Source: Paracentrotus lividus (Eukaryota; Echinodermata; Echinoidea; Camarodonta; Echinidae). Taken from it: 64,000 nucleotides of DNA. Made by a program: the position numbers and the translations under genes. Shown piece after piece: positions 11,166-24,937 of the stretch. The stretch's first letter is position 1; the number at the start of each line of letters is the position of its first letter. The stretch lies in NCBI GenBank assembly GCA_940671915.1, contig CALNVZ010003426.1, forward strand, positions 48,256,841 through 48,320,840, read 5' to 3'. The notes beneath the pieces are model-generated. The model had not been told where the DNA came from. It worked only from the letters and a program-made list of their open reading frames with translations, and searched no databases.

Positions 11166-13209
11166 TGATTTAGGACTCAAAAGACTTATTAATCAAGTTA
11201 TTCATTTCTTATTTTCCTTTGCTTATACAAAGTGATGAAGCAAAAGTCATGGTCGAATTGTTGGCATGTAAACTTGTGAATTATAAACCACATTTTGACA
11301 TCATCAAAAATGTAAACAATTTATGTCATATTCATTTCTGATTTTAATTTAACTTTGTGAATGAAATGTCATGGTCTTGTTTCTTGGCACTGAAAACTAT
11401 GAATTCTAAATCACTAAGAATCAATTTTAGCTGTTAAAATTTTGTTTGGGTATAAATTACTGTAGAATCCAAAAATATTTTGAGGGTTTTCTTCCACGAG
11501 TCAGTCCTCGCAAAAAAAAATTACATTTACATATAAGGCTATTTATAGTAATGAAACAGCACTTAAATCAAGAAAATAAGCCCTTGGGAATCTCCATACC
11601 AAGTCCTAAATCGCAAGTGTATCAGTCTGTCTTTGCGAAAATTTGGGGTAGGTGAATTATCGCCAATATTGGAATTAGTTGATTTTGTGAAGGAATAGGT
11701 CTTTGGAATCAAGACTATTCTACTGGACATCCCGAGCCTATTACAAGCTCCATAGTTCCCTGGCCTTCCCCTCACCATGCCATAGTCCAGCTATGACTCA
11801 TCGCTCATATCAACACATTACATAGGGCTAGTCTAGAGTACCTAGATTAGTCTACAAACAAAGACCCTCTTGTCACTATATCCGTGACCTCATTACTGAC
11901 ATCATAAGATCACCTGATAGGATGTAATTAAAAGCTATAGGTCAAAGAGAGGTGAAATCTTGTGGGACTTATGGAATTTAGGTTAGAAAATAAAATATAT
12001 TGACCAGAGGATTGCCTTAGTGGTGGTGGGGGGGGGGTGGGCTTGTTAGGCCTTATTTTTTTATGGGCTGTGCCTTTTTGTAAGATATTAAACCAGAATA
12101 AAAACCCCTAACACATTAAAAACCCTTGGCTGAATACATATTTTGATGTAAGCAGCTAAATTGGCATTGTTAGGCTTATTTTTAGCTCTTCAAAGTTAAA
12201 TAAGTTTTCATTTATAATTATAGTAATTACTGCTCAGCTCAGTGCAGGTATTTAAAAATAAAAATTCTGAAGCTTTGTTAATTTGTTTAAAGATAATAAA
12301 TAACTGATTAGAAAACTTTAAAGCAATACACAAGTATTTTGTAAGGTGAAAAGATGTAACACTTTACTAATAAATTTATCATTGGTGAAATTAATTGATT
12401 GAAAAGTTTGTACAATAACATAATAACTAATCGACAGAATGTAAACAAAAATGGCTGATGATGAAGACTAATAATTTTAGCCACAAATAGGACATGGTCA
12501 AAGAAAGGTGAGCTGAAGATGGACAGATGGGAGAGAGATTATGAAAAGGACTTGACCAAATGGTATTATTTATTGAAGGACAGCTAGACAGACAGGTGTA
12601 AATAGGTCTTTACAATTAAAAGAGAGATGGGTCTATTGATCTTTTATCTGTGGCCTGTTTTTTTTTAATTTTTTTTAGCCTTTAGAAATCACAGCCCAGC
12701 AAAGCAGCTGCCTCTATTCTCTCTTTGAAAATGGAAATAAATCTAGGAGAGTTGAAACTGCGAATGGTTGAAAGTTTTGTTGTTTTCCTCGATGAGTCAG
12801 CCAAAATTGACCAGTTTTCTCACATTATTGACCAATATTGACCTTTTATTAATATAAATGTATATCGTATGAAAATCGCCATCAAATCAAAGCTACTACT
12901 GTTGTGTATATTTACAATTTCGAGTAATATTTTGCCCCTCCCCCCCCCCCCTTTGAGCTTTATTTTTGTAGGCTATTTTAATTGGACGCAATGGACTCTA
13001 AGTATATTATTACAATTATGACTCATTTTGTTGATGTCAGCAATACCAATTTTTGTATGCTGTGGTTCTATGTAGTAGGCCTCTATGGTACAAAGTATTG
13101 GTAACCGAAGACCAAACATTGTAGTTTGATATGAAAGGACACCCCTGGGATAGGGAGGGGTTTCAATGCTGAAATGAGATCCATAAATCAGGAAATAAAA
13201 CCATGAACT
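11166..13209. other. Non-coding stretch, AT-rich
   Basis: No gene or clear repeat array is seen. Homopolymer runs of G (about 12027-12038) and C (about 12937-12950) occur. Open frames are short and lack codon structure. Confidence 0.45.
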
Positions 13210-13214
13210 TGTCT

Positions 13215-13328
13215 AGGGATGATGATGATAATGATGATGATTACTGGCTAGAGAAAGAAATTAATGCGTGTCTACGCCCTTGATGATGATGATGGTGGTG
13301 GTGATGGTGGTGATGGTGGTGGTGGTGG

Positions 13329-13365
<37 letters not shown>

Positions 13366-13440
13366 AATGATGATGGTGATGATGATGATCAGTGATGGTG
13401 ATGATGGTGATAAGGATGATAATGATGATGATGATTAATG
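13215..13440. repeat. GAT/GGT trinucleotide microsatellite
   Basis: A long, interrupted run of GAT and GGT units fills this region. The reverse strand therefore reads as a poly-histidine frame, which is an artefact of the repeat. Confidence 0.9.
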
Positions 13441-14300
13441 GAGAAGAACAAAAGGAGAGGAAGAAAATCAGTTGGAGGATGAAAAACATGGAAGAGATGA
13501 ATTTCTGAAAAAACCCCAAGAAAATAAGATACCTACTGCATTTATAAGAGAAGAGAAATAGTTTGAACTCACGATCAGAAACAAGAAATCAACTTGTCCT
13601 AATATCTTCAAAGAGTCTGGGAAGTCCAAACTACTCTCACCCCATGTGATATGGCACTCAAGACATTGCATGACCTGGTTTGCACTCTTGGTTTGGACTC
13701 CCTTTGCCCAAAGTGCACAGGAGGCCCAATCAACCTTTGACCTTACATAAGGTCATGGCTAGGTGACTGCAGAGTCCAGTCATGTGTTTACAGATATTAG
13801 TTTTGTACAGGAACAGCGAGATGTAATAATTATACAGAAATTGAATGAAAACATACAGTTGTACTAGTCTGTAAATCTGTTGAAAAGGAGAGAAAAACGG
13901 GAGGGGGGGGGTACTCTTTGGTGAAGACAAGGACTTTCTGTATCTCAGCACATTTGTCATTTCCCGCCTTTTCTCTGAAAAAAGGGATTGTAAGTAAAAT
14001 AGAGGAAGAGTAAAAGAGATGGAGAGAAGCTTCATATATTTCGATATTTTTGGAATGTAAACAAATATGTTCACAAAGGTTTGATTCCACATCAGAGATT
14101 TTAGGGGAAAAAAAATAAGCAAGCAAACAAACAAACAAAAAAACCATTAGGGCATATCTTAGAAAAAAAAATTAATTATTGCAAAACAAACATATCTTGA
14201 TAGTTAAAGTATTTCAAAAACGTCTAAGCTTATGGCTTTTAGATTTCAGGCACTTTTCTAATTTGTTTGTCTGATATTGAGCATAAATAAACTTAGTGCC
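13441..14300. other. Non-coding stretch
   Basis: No gene recognised. A G-run lies near 13903-13911 and an (AAAC)n tract near 14122-14142. The long reverse-strand frames at about 13730-14147 overlap each other in different phases and have no recognisable domain. Confidence 0.4.
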
Positions 14301-14375
14301 CATACCATTTGCTGAGAGCCAGAAGGGCATTAACTCATACTGGTAATGACCTTTTGCTAATCTTTGCTAGACCTC
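14301..14375. repeat. Hairpin-family copy (GCTGAGAGCCAGAAGGGCAT)
   Basis: One of the best matches to the family consensus, at 14311-14330. The return arm (ggtaatgacctttt) is imperfect. Confidence 0.5.
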
Positions 14376-15869
14376 TGCATGTTAGACAAATATGAAAAAG
14401 TTTGTATATACATGTTAGGGCCTAGGCCTATATGATTTAAAGTCCATCTGGCCCTCTGCAGATAATCTTTCATAGCATAAACATTTAATATGACTCATAT
14501 ACATTTGTACCAATTTACAGGTTGCATGAGATAGCACAGGTTCAATGTTTTACGAAATGCACATAAACATAGACTTTGCCCTTGATGTCTATATTGATAT
14601 CAGATGTTTATTGATTTGCCATCATTGTCTGTAGATTACACCACAGTTTGCAAAATCCAGCATTATTGCAAACTGATTTCACAGAGATATTGATTATGGT
14701 CAAGTTTTAGACCTTGTGAGAGATGCATGTTCAAATTTTAAAGCTCATTCACAAAAAATTGATGATAGCATCTACATTTAAGCACACATTCAAATTCGTA
14801 TGCAATTTACGAGCGTAATGATGTGTGCCTGTGTAGGACCTCATTTTGCATCACTTTTTCATTCATTTGCTGCTTTTGAAAATTATGATGCAAAAGGTAT
14901 AGGCCCATTGATTCATAGGTCTATGTTTACATTTCAACATGAAACACAAACACAAACTTTATTAAAACATTCATATCTTTCTACACAGGTGGTCTTGCAA
15001 CCAGTCCTATGTGATTTATTGTTCATGCAAACTCAGATAATATTTATGGTAATCCTTCTATTGCATAATATTCTTCTAGAAAAGTTCCATGTTGATGTTG
15101 TGATATGAGATCATTAGGGGACAACGGGGCCCATGATGACGAAATCCAGAAATAGCTCCCAGACGAACTAGACATATACCAATGATCAACACATGCGTGT
15201 TATTATTGATAAGGAGGTAAACACCACCAACCCATAACTTCCACAAGGCACGGTTGATCTCACCTTGTACGTTGTACCCTGGTATAAACTGGATGACATC
15301 ATAGTTCTATTTATAGGTATGATGTCATACAATAGGTAATAATCCAGGGATAGTGAGTGGGTAAAGTTACATAGCAGATCGTGATCGCTCAGGTGCGCAT
15401 AGGAAATGCAATACAAATGATCTTGATGAAATGTTAGCTTGAATAGTTCAGTTGTTTCTATTACAGTTAACCTGTTGACTTAAATTTTTACATTGCCATA
15501 GGTTTAATACAGGACGCACTTGTCTCCAGTATAGCCAATAGGATGAACCTGGCCAAAGTGACCACAAGCACATGACCTGTCTATAAAGACCACATTATTT
15601 GTTTCTTCTGAGCTAATATTTCCAATTGAAAAATGTTTTTAGACAACCCATGGTACATCCAGGATTTGAAAATAGGGGGCAGGGGCAGTCAAAACTTTAC
15701 TGAGTTTGTTGGAGGGTGGGGGGGGGGCATTTCTGCGCCTCTACCTATATCTGCCACTGGCAACAACCTGCTGCAGGTATCGTCTCCCTTTGACTGGTTA
15801 TTATTATTAACTACATGGATCTCCCTGTGTTAAACCTACAGGCATGAGATAAGTCGGCTTTGAATCCCT
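14376..15869. other. Non-coding stretch
   Basis: I see no gene or repeat array that I can support. A 10-base G-run lies near 15718-15727. Confidence 0.4.
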
Positions 15870-15945
15870 CAGATCATTTGTTCAGAGCCAAAAAGCCCTT
15901 GAATCATATAATTTGATATGCACATATTAAACACCTTCTATTGCC
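15870..15945. repeat. Hairpin-family copy, degenerate
   Basis: ATTTGTTCAGAGCCAAAAAG at about 15876-15895 matches the forward arm. The return arm is weak. Confidence 0.35.
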
Positions 15946-17517
15946 ATATGACATGAACTTGCCACCCCCAAGAAATTCATTTTTCTTTTCAAATATTGCA
16001 ATCAAGTTTCACATTACCAGGGGGTACTCTGATCAATCAATCAATCAGATGGTTTTGAACATGAAATCTCCAGCTGTCATTATGATATGCTACGCTCTTC
16101 TAAATTATCAAATGTTTGACGGCACCTATGTTTTCACCTATTTTTGCCCAAAAAATGAAAATATACAGCTACTGATATTTGAATCAAATAAAAAATATAT
16201 TTAAGAAGTATCAAAGCAGAACAAAGTTTGTTCTTTAATAATATAAAGTGAAATTGATGGAAACTCATTAATTTTCACCAAATGGCAGTAATTTCCTTTT
16301 ATTGTTCACTGACAAGTTTATGGCTCATTAGGCCTCAACTTCAAAATGTTTATGATATCATTTGTATTCCTTTGTGTTTTGGGTAATTAGATTATGACTT
16401 CACTCTCAAAATATGCAGAAAATATGTTTACCTGCTGGGAAATTTATTTAAAAGTTCAAACTGTTGCGTTGAGTTTAATTTGTTTCTGGTATTTGCGCTT
16501 CATGCATTATGGTCATGACGTGGGTTGGGGGTGCGTGAAAGTTGGGCATTCCTCCTCCATATTAACTCTTTCCAGGCTTGATTTGTGGAATATTTGTTTT
16601 AATTTTCCGATACAAATGCAGGGATGAATCATCATGTTGATTTATCTGAAAGATCTATAGCTTTTATAAATTAGAATAAATAGAATTGAGTTGAAAAGTG
16701 CCAAATTGTTTATGATAAAGGTTGTTTATTTACACCTTTGCATAATACTTGAAATGCGAGATCATGTTCAGACAAGAATCACATAAAAATAAAAATAAAT
16801 AACTTGATTAATCAAATAAAAATGTGCAATTATCTTTCATTTATTAAGGTTCATTATCTGATTAAACTATGAATTCGTTATTTAAAAAAAATGCTGAAAC
16901 ATTTACATGTACATTTTTTGTATTGCTTTTTTTTATTATGATCATAATTTCCCAAAAATGATGAGCATTGTTGATAAAATAATATTTCTTGCATTTAGCT
17001 TTCTTACAGATTCTTAAAAAAATTAATTCAGATGTGTAGGCCTATTCATATTAAAGACCCAAATGTAAATGGTAGATATGTAGCTTACAAACGCAGATAC
17101 ATTGAACTCTGCAATCTGGATAGTCCATTCAACTTCTGTTGAAAACTATTTTTATTGTCATTCTTTCAAAACCAGTGGAGTTCAGATGTACTTTTTTCTG
17201 CCATGATCATCCAGTGTGGTTTTTGCCAGGGATGGCTTTATTTTGTGCCTGGTATTTTCCAAAAATGAACAATAACATGGTCTTCCCCAAGGCTACTTAC
17301 TACAAGATTTTGACCAGATTATTTCATTGTTTTTAAACTGGTGACTCAGGGTGCTTTGATTTCTTAATTCTGGATTATTCCTTAAAGTAATCCTCTTTTT
17401 TGGGGTCTCAATCAAGTTGTTTCTCACACTTTCACCTTTTACAGCCTTTTGTCCTTTTCCCCTCCAGCTTCTGATATTTTTGGTGTTGCTCATTTTTGTA
17501 CCTTTTTGCAAATAAAG
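15946..17517. other. Non-coding stretch, AT-rich
   Basis: No gene recognised. There is a short (ATCA)n run near 16033-16048. Several short open frames have no domain or splice support. Confidence 0.4.
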
Positions 17518-18057
17518 TGGTCGTTTCAGAAGTTTTAGAGGAGGAAAAATGATTTGTTAGCCATTATAAAACTTGTTTTCCCCCAATGCAAGATCTTGTA
17601 GCTTCTTATGCATCTAGATCTTGAAAGCTGTCCAGGGTGGAGTAAATAGTGGTGCTGTGTATGTGTGCTTGTGAGCTCTTTTCCGATTTGCATATTTGTG
17701 TCATCAATTTTTTGCTATTACTAAATTTTGTTCATAATTATTACCAGTGCTCATGGTCAGTTGTATATATTGTTTCTATATTTCCAGTGGTCGTTTCAGA
17801 AGTTTTAGAGGAGGAAAAATGATTTGTTAGCCATTATAAAACTTGTTTTCCCCCAATGCAAGATTTTGTAGCTTCTTATGCATCTAGATCTTGAAAGCTG
17901 TCCAGGGTGGAGTAAATAGTGGTGCTGTGTATGTGTGCTTGTGAGCTCTTTTCCGATTTGCATATTTGTGTCATCAATTATTTGCTATTACTAAATTTTG
18001 TTCATAATTATTACCAGTGCTCATGGTCAGTTGTATATATTGTTTCTATATTTCCAG
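17518..18057. repeat. Near-perfect 270-bp tandem duplication
   Basis: Unit 1 is about 17518-17787 and unit 2 about 17788-18057. I see only two substitutions between them (agatcttgtag versus agattttgtag, and caattttttgc versus caattatttgc). Both units end in TATTTCCAG. Such high identity means a recent event, real or arising in assembly. Confidence 0.9.
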
Positions 18058-19640
18058 ACCCAAATATTGTTACTTTAAAAAGATTATGAATTGCTTGGAG
18101 TTGTGTAGAATGAAGGTCACTTTGTTAATTGGTGTAAGAATTGTAGATATTCTTAATTTTAGCTAAGGGAAGGGAAGGGGGGGGGGATATTGTTTTCAAC
18201 GTGGAATATTTTGCTTTCCGAATGCATTTTTGAGAGATGAATCATTTGCTATTTATTTCCTTAATCAGGGACTATTAAAAAAAATTAAAATTATAATCAA
18301 TTACCTTCCTGTATTAGATCGTTATTCCACCATGACATGATTAATCTGATTTTCCACTTTATACTAAAGCTTTTATTTATAGAAACTAACACCCTGGATA
18401 TGTTATTTTTAGTTTTTGTTGCTATTGTTCATGTATTTTTTAGAGTCAACAGAGTTAATCGTTTAAATCTATTTTCATTGAAATACTAATGTGTGAGTGA
18501 CTTCATAATACGATTATCAAAACACTTAATCCATTTCATTGTATAATTTGTTGATTTATTTTGAGAAGTTTTGTCTTTCAGGGACATTTTATAAATAGAA
18601 ACTGGACCCTGGACTAGATATATTTTTATCTTATTATCATTTATTTCAAGAGGAGGGGATGAGGGTGAGTGCTGCTCTAGACAGATTATCTATCAAATCT
18701 ATTTTCATGAAATGACTAACATATCAGTGATTTCCAAATCCCAGGATTAAGGAAATACCTAAATCCTTTTCCATTGTAATATCTCGTCCATCGTGGCCTC
18801 TTATAGATGCGTAGTTCCACGTTTTTGCTCAAACTCCACCTACTAAATCCGTTCAAGTCTGCCGGGCAAAGTCGCTCTGATTATATCTTAATTCCGATCG
18901 AAAGCACAATGAATTTGATGCGGAATCCTCCAGATTTGAGGAATTATAGAGCTGCCAAATAGCTCATCCAATAGAGCATTGATATCAAGATTTATCATAT
19001 TATTGGTTGGTGCTTATCAGTATAGATTGTAATCTATTTTTGGAGCTCTTGGATTGAAGAAAGTATGTTTAGAAAATTTATTGAATGTATTGAACATGGT
19101 TTTGCTTCTGTACCAATTATTTCAAGCATTATTTCGTCTGAGGTTTAAGGTTGCAATAGGGTTTTAGGTATAGTTTTATGTCCAGGTTTGAAGTTAGTCA
19201 TTTGATCAGTATGCAGATAGCTGCAGAGTAATATTTGTCGGAGTGAATATCGTGGAATATTTTCAATGTATGAAATGTTACAAGAATTGCCTTGCCCACC
19301 AATTCACTTTGTCACTTTCAGCAACTTTACATGCAATTAGTCATTGCTACAGTTGAGAATGTACATTTGCACTGCCAAGATTCGAGCACAATTTTGTCAG
19401 AAGTGTTTGAACCTTGTTGTTGTTGCCCCCCTCCCCCATTTTGTCAAAAATCACCCCTGATACACCACTAGTGTTTGCTGATACCTTTGAAACAGATGGT
19501 AGATAATACATTGTTTTGAGTAGTATGCGGATTGGCCTGTGTGCTATGTCAGAAAGAGCGGGGAATTCCTTCTCTCGCTCCTCCTACCCTGGGCATCATG
19601 CAGGGGTCGGTTGGTGCATACTGGTGCCATGAGTCACAGG
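18058..19640. other. Non-coding stretch
   Basis: No gene recognised. A G-run with A interruptions lies at about 18171-18187. Confidence 0.4.
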
Positions 19641-19649
19641 GAGATGCTT

Positions 19650-20130
19650 AGGGTATGTTCCAGACCTATCTCTGAGCTCTCTGGACTGGTCTAAACTTTA
19701 CATAGTAGTCTGAAAGATAGACTCTGATTAGTCTGAATGTATAGACTCTGATTAGTCCCTTAGGTAACAGGCAAGGAGTCTACATGTACCCTGGACGTAG
19801 AGTTTTAATACTACTCTCTGGTGTGTTCCAGTTTAGACCTACACTAGTTTCCCCTGTTGAGACCCAGTTTCCAGTTAGCCTACCAGCAGATTGTTATTTG
19901 TCCTTGGGGTGCAAGGCAAATGGTCTACATGTAGGGGCCAACCCCGGATTTAAAGTTTTGAGAAAACTCTTTGGTATATCTCTGTGGACCAGTTCAGACC
20001 TACTTTCCAGTCTAGACCAAGTATCCAGTCTAGACCCAATTTCCAGTCTAGACCTGAATGTTCAAGCTGAAAATGCTACCCTGGTTAGATGGTCTGTGCA
20101 TAATAGTACCATTAGTCATTGGTAGTGCTC
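19650..20130. repeat. Degenerate CCAGTCTAGACC minisatellite
   Basis: Three clear 18-bp units, TTTCCAGTCTAGACC and variants, start at about 20004, 20022 and 20040. More degenerate AGTCTAGA or CAGTTTAGACC relatives occur back to about 19680. The open frame across the region reflects the period of 18, a multiple of three. Confidence 0.55.
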
Positions 20131-23100
20131 CAGGTATGGTCCAGACCTCCTTTAATCCCTCACTAGATCAGATTTGCTAGACCCGCTGCGGTACAGAGAA
20201 GCCAAAGATTGGTGCTTTACCCCTGAGTTATCACTCCTGTAAGCAGGCGATATTGTGCTTGATGTGAGCTTGAATCTGTTGTCAACTGATTTTCTCTCAT
20301 CCACATTGGTTCAATATAGGAATCACCCTGTTCTGTTGTCAGTGTGTTGATAGGCTGATATTTTTCACATTGTATTTCATTATATTTTATCTACATAAAC
20401 ATACTTCAGGACATATTCATCAAGCAAAATTTATTGTGATAGTAAGATCATAAATGCAATATATTCATCGGTATTCTAATACCCATTTATATATGTATGT
20501 ACTTCTGGATATGGGCCATTTGATCATCCTTTCCAAATATGGTCCCATCTGCCAGCCAACCTGGGGACCCCCATATGAGTGTCCGTCCCTCCCTCTGTCC
20601 CTCCCCTCCTCCTTCCAAATCAACCTCTTGTCTCGACAATCTATCTTTAACAAGCATCACATTTTCCGAGCCCTAGTCACCCTCATCCAGTCCAAATATT
20701 GTCATATTTTGCATAGTTAGGCGTTGTAGCTGGCGACCATCAGAAGATGCGATCCACTGTAGTGTGTCATCTCAAAGATTAATGATGTCGGTGTCTCTGA
20801 CGTCTGTCTCATTCTAATGATGAGGGCTGGCATCATTACTGGTGGTAGGGGTGCTGTCGTACCCCCTTCCTTTCCCTCTGCCCCCCTCCCCTTCTCTTCT
20901 CATAAGAGGTTGGGTGCAAAATATTGAGTTTGGTTAAACAGATAAACCATTAAACAGATTGATTAAAATTTGGACAAGAAGAAACCAATATCAGGGCTTA
21001 AATTAATCAAAGGCCAATGAGGCCATTGCCTTAGATGCCCCCTTACTGGCCTTAGTGACCCTTCCACAATTCCCTGTTTGGCCTTGGAGATTTTGGTGCC
21101 CTTTCCAGACATTTGCATTTGTACTGTACTGAAGAAAAAGTGCCCAGTGAGAAAACTGCCTTGCCCTAAAACTGAAGAAATTGAAGGCTTGCAATCATAA
21201 AGAAAAAAGAAATTCATGAATATTTAAAAGATGAGATAACTATAGAATACATAATTACGAATCTCAATATGAGGAATTAGTCATATTTGAGACGTAGAAT
21301 AGTAGACAATAACTGACAGGCTGTAGGATTTTGTAAATATCATCTTCTTCAGGTTCATATTCACAAAACATTTTAAATGTTTTTTATTTTTATATTTGAA
21401 GCATTAATTTCCTTCTCTAAACCAATGTGTAGTCAAGGAAACTTTCCCAGACAAAATTATTTTATCTTTTAAAAATGTGTTTTAGGGGAGGGCCTAGAGG
21501 ATATTGCATATTGTATTATCTTGATGTCGTCTTCATGTTCACAAAAGGAAAATGTATCCTCCAAACATTCATTTCCTTTGCCCAACGAATGAGTAGTCGG
21601 GGAAACTATCGCAGACAGAGAGAATTAGACTGGAAATGAGACATTGACTCCAATCATGGACACACTTGTAGTATTGATCTTCATCTTCGTCCTACTCCAT
21701 GATGAATGATGTATCTTTGAATGACAGGAATATAAATGATTGACATACGTTTAAAGGTTGATATGCCAACATGAAAGCTTCAAAAAACGTGTCATATTTC
21801 TTGATTTCGATTCATAGATACCTCTGCTTTGAAATGTTTTTTCTGTCTTTTTTTCCCCTGATAAATGGTGTGTTTAATTAATTGAAATCTCTGGCCCAGG
21901 ATATTAAAGGGACTCGTAATTGATAAAACATGGGGAAATCACCTTATCTCGGATGAAATAATAACATTCCAATCAGAGCCTGAGGCGTGTTGCGTAATCT
22001 CCAGCGACAACCCGTCTGGAGGTAATCCGGTAATCCTTCATGGCTATAGACTAACTGACCAGAATTCAGAAGTAAATCTAACCTATGTTTTGTTTTTTAA
22101 ATGGAGCATTATACAAGTCCTCTCTTTGAATTTATACGAAGAGACCCGTTGAGAGTCTATTGTTGATGAATCGAGAAACCGAAGCTACTGACCCGACTGA
22201 CTGGCTGAATTCGGCCAACTTAGTCATGTTTGTGCTGTCCGAATGTTAATCCCCATTAGTCCGACCCATGCGTAAGCCTGACTGACATTGTGTACAAGTC
22301 AATGGAGCTCAGGAAAAACGCGCATTCCCCACGATCTCCGAGTTTCAGGGGACTTTAACTATTAGTATAAAATTCGTTTTGAAAGACGATCAGCTTCGAT
22401 TTTAAGACCATCATGACCTTGAGTATGCCAAATGCAGTAAGCTGCTTAAAATTTTTGACCATGAATGGTGCAGCGCTGCTTTTGATTGTGTTCTGGGTTT
22501 TGTAATTGCAATTTGTATCATGATTCAAGTTCCTGTGTAAATTTTGTTTTTGACCATGAAAACACCCTAATAGGAGCATCCCATTGTTACTTAATTTTAT
22601 GATACATAACCAGGACCTATTGGTTCTCTTTTTAACCCATTGTCTTTGGGGGCCTTTAAGATAGTTACCCATGTTTGAGATTACCTTTAAACTAGTTCAT
22701 TACCAATCTACCTTAAATACTGGTGATACAAGGAAACACATGGTAGAGGCAGAACATTGATGAAGTTTGAGGCAAGAATGTCACTCACCCAAATAGAAGG
22801 AAACGGGATAAGGAAGGCCATGTCATCGAAGAATGAGTAAAATTCTCGGCGACTTTGTCATCAATAATCTTGATTAGGTTTCCGCCGTGAAGTATGTTTC
22901 ATGTACATTGATTTCCTTTCAATTTGGGATATATTTGAGGGGGATATGATGATATTGGGCTAAAAAAGATGACTTATATTGCATATACAAGTATAAAATA
23001 TTGCCCATTTTTATATGACATTTGGTGGAATTCTATGTAAATGTATGCAATATATTTTCAAAAGATTATGGAGATTGTTTTTGCCCTTGTTTATATGATT

Positions 23101-23164
23101 TGGTGTCATGTAATTCATTGTTAGTGTGTGTAGTGTCATTGCAGTTACCCCACATATCATTAAT
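20131..23164. other. Non-coding stretch with a degenerate GGCCTT repeat
   Basis: No gene recognised. At about 21010-21110 short units around GGCCTTAG or GCCTTGG followed by TGCCC recur. Sequence at about 21930-22340 is less AT-rich and of higher complexity than its surroundings; it could be a conserved non-coding element, but this cannot be tested from one sequence. Confidence 0.35.
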
Positions 23165-23262
23165 ATTTTCTCTGTTTTCTTTCTTTTCTTTCCTTATTGC
23201 CTTCATTTTCATCTGGATGATGACTGTTCTTTCATTGGATTGTTACTTCATTCAGGTAAGTG
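23165..23262 (+). promoter_or_regulatory. Candidate recursive-splice site or exon donor, CAG|GTAAGT at 23255|23256
   Basis: A long T/C tract at about 23165-23212, a T-rich stretch, then TTACTTCATTCAG|GTAAGTGT. Both the acceptor half and the donor half are close to consensus. It could instead be the end of a small exon, since an ATG at 23217 stays open to the donor. Such an exon would encode about 13 residues of no recognisable type. Confidence 0.4.
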
Positions 23263-24937
23263 TCATAAAAAGTTGTTAGAATAAGATAAAAAGAGAAAGT
23301 GAAGGGGAGAGAAAGTGGGTGTTGGAAAGAAAGAGGTGTAGATCAGAGGGGAGCATGAGTGAATCAAGAGGCAGAGAAAAAATGAAAAAGAAAGAGGGAT
23401 GAAAGATGGAGGAAGGAGAAAGGATACGTTTGCTGATAGATTGAATTTGAATTAAATATCTCAATTGAGAATTCAATCTCATAACCTCCATAAACTAGCC
23501 AATGCCCTTCTGTCGCTCAGTAGACATTGCCTAAACTGTTGAATAGAATGGTAAAAGTTCATCGAAGCCTGGATCACAAGTTTTGGCACAAGTTTTGTTT
23601 ACTCTACAACAACATTGAAACAAGTAGTAATCCATTTTGATGACTAACTACTGTATTTTGATTGTTGATATTGAGTGGCCAAAGCTCAAGAATTTCCAGA
23701 TGTCCTTTTTGGCAAAGTTGTAGAATTTTGTATTCCGTCATGGTCGTATCCATCACGAGCAATCCAATATGATTATTAAAAGTCTCAAGGATTAATAGCT
23801 AATGGTGTCATTATTTGTAGAGAATATAATAGTTATGGAATATGGAATAGTTAATGAAATAAAATAAGCTGAATGGAAAAGTATTAATAAGTCTCGTCTT
23901 TGAGTAATTTTGTTTAATATATTTTTGTAAGACTTCCAAATATTTCTGAAATAAAATATTATTGCTTCCTGAACATTGATAACTTTCAGTTATCATTGGC
24001 AAGTTTGGTTTGTATAGTCATTGGTCAATAAAGACATTCTTGGTTTATCGATATGTGAATAAAATTGTAAGATGAAAATAATCATACAAACTCACGATTT
24101 TTGCCCTAAACTAAATGAAGATGATATTACCACTGTTTATTCCAGTTGCATCGGCTTACTGATATCAAACCTGCCAGCAAATGCCCAAATCTTGGCCATT
24201 CTGCAATTATTTTGTTTCGGTCAATTATCAGCTCATGTAAACTGTTTACTCATTCATAAAGACAATGTACCAGTTCTTGTTCAAGTTGTCAGTCTTCAAT
24301 TGACGGTTCTTTTGTTCTAAAGTGACATATTTGGGTCACTTGTAGATTTGTGCAGCCTGCCGCTAATCAGCTCAAAGTCTATGGAAACCGAAATCTGTCC
24401 TCTTCTACGAACAATCAGCTCGAGCGAGTTATTCGTCAGGTTTGATCTGTTTTCAAATGTCGGACAAATTTCAAATCCTGGGCCTTATTAAGCTGTCAAA
24501 AAAGGCTTTGAAAATCATCCTCATGTTCATGGCATTCTATGCCAGGAAACAGGCGTGAATCCTGCAGTCCCACCCCTTCATTTTGCTGTATTGTAATTCA
24601 ATCAGCGGACCTTGTACAGTGACTAAGTCGCTTGGCATTGTGGAGAGAAAAGTGATTCCTCCTGCATTCTTAGCATCTGTTTGAAATCCAACAAATGTGG
24701 CAGGGCTGAAAAATGAGGGGAATATTCGATGTTGATGCCTTATACTTTCTTGATCGGGGAAAATAGGGTGAAAGTATAAATGTTACAGATGAGTTGTACA
24801 GTATAGTGTAATATCATGGATAGTTGATAAAATCCATGGTAATATCTATACATTACATCTGCCATGGAATGCGTTTATCTGTTTCATGAGATCTCTGTTG
24901 TATAAGTTTAAAGGTGGTGTATAGTGTCGGGAGAAAG
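23263..24937. other. Non-coding stretch
   Basis: A purine-rich (GA) stretch lies at about 23287-23425. A frame at 24072-24320 has no recognisable domain or splice support. I see nothing else supportable. Confidence 0.4.

Noticed and set aside
13241-13519. Reverse-strand poly-histidine open frame
   Set aside because: It is the translation of the GAT/GGT microsatellite; no start context, domain or splice evidence.
13730-14147. Two overlapping reverse-strand frames of 105 and 134 codons
   Set aside because: They overlap in different phases, are rich in F, L and S as expected from AT-rich DNA, and show no domain.
18935-18985. tRNA A-box-like sequence (TAGCTCATCCAATAGAGC)
   Set aside because: No B box at the right distance and no cloverleaf; too little to call a tRNA or SINE.
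23022-23279. Hydrophobic 85-codon frame before the 23.26-kb splice-like site
   Set aside because: Its hydrophobic character comes from the pyrimidine tract. It may include a tiny exon but is not supportable as a gene.
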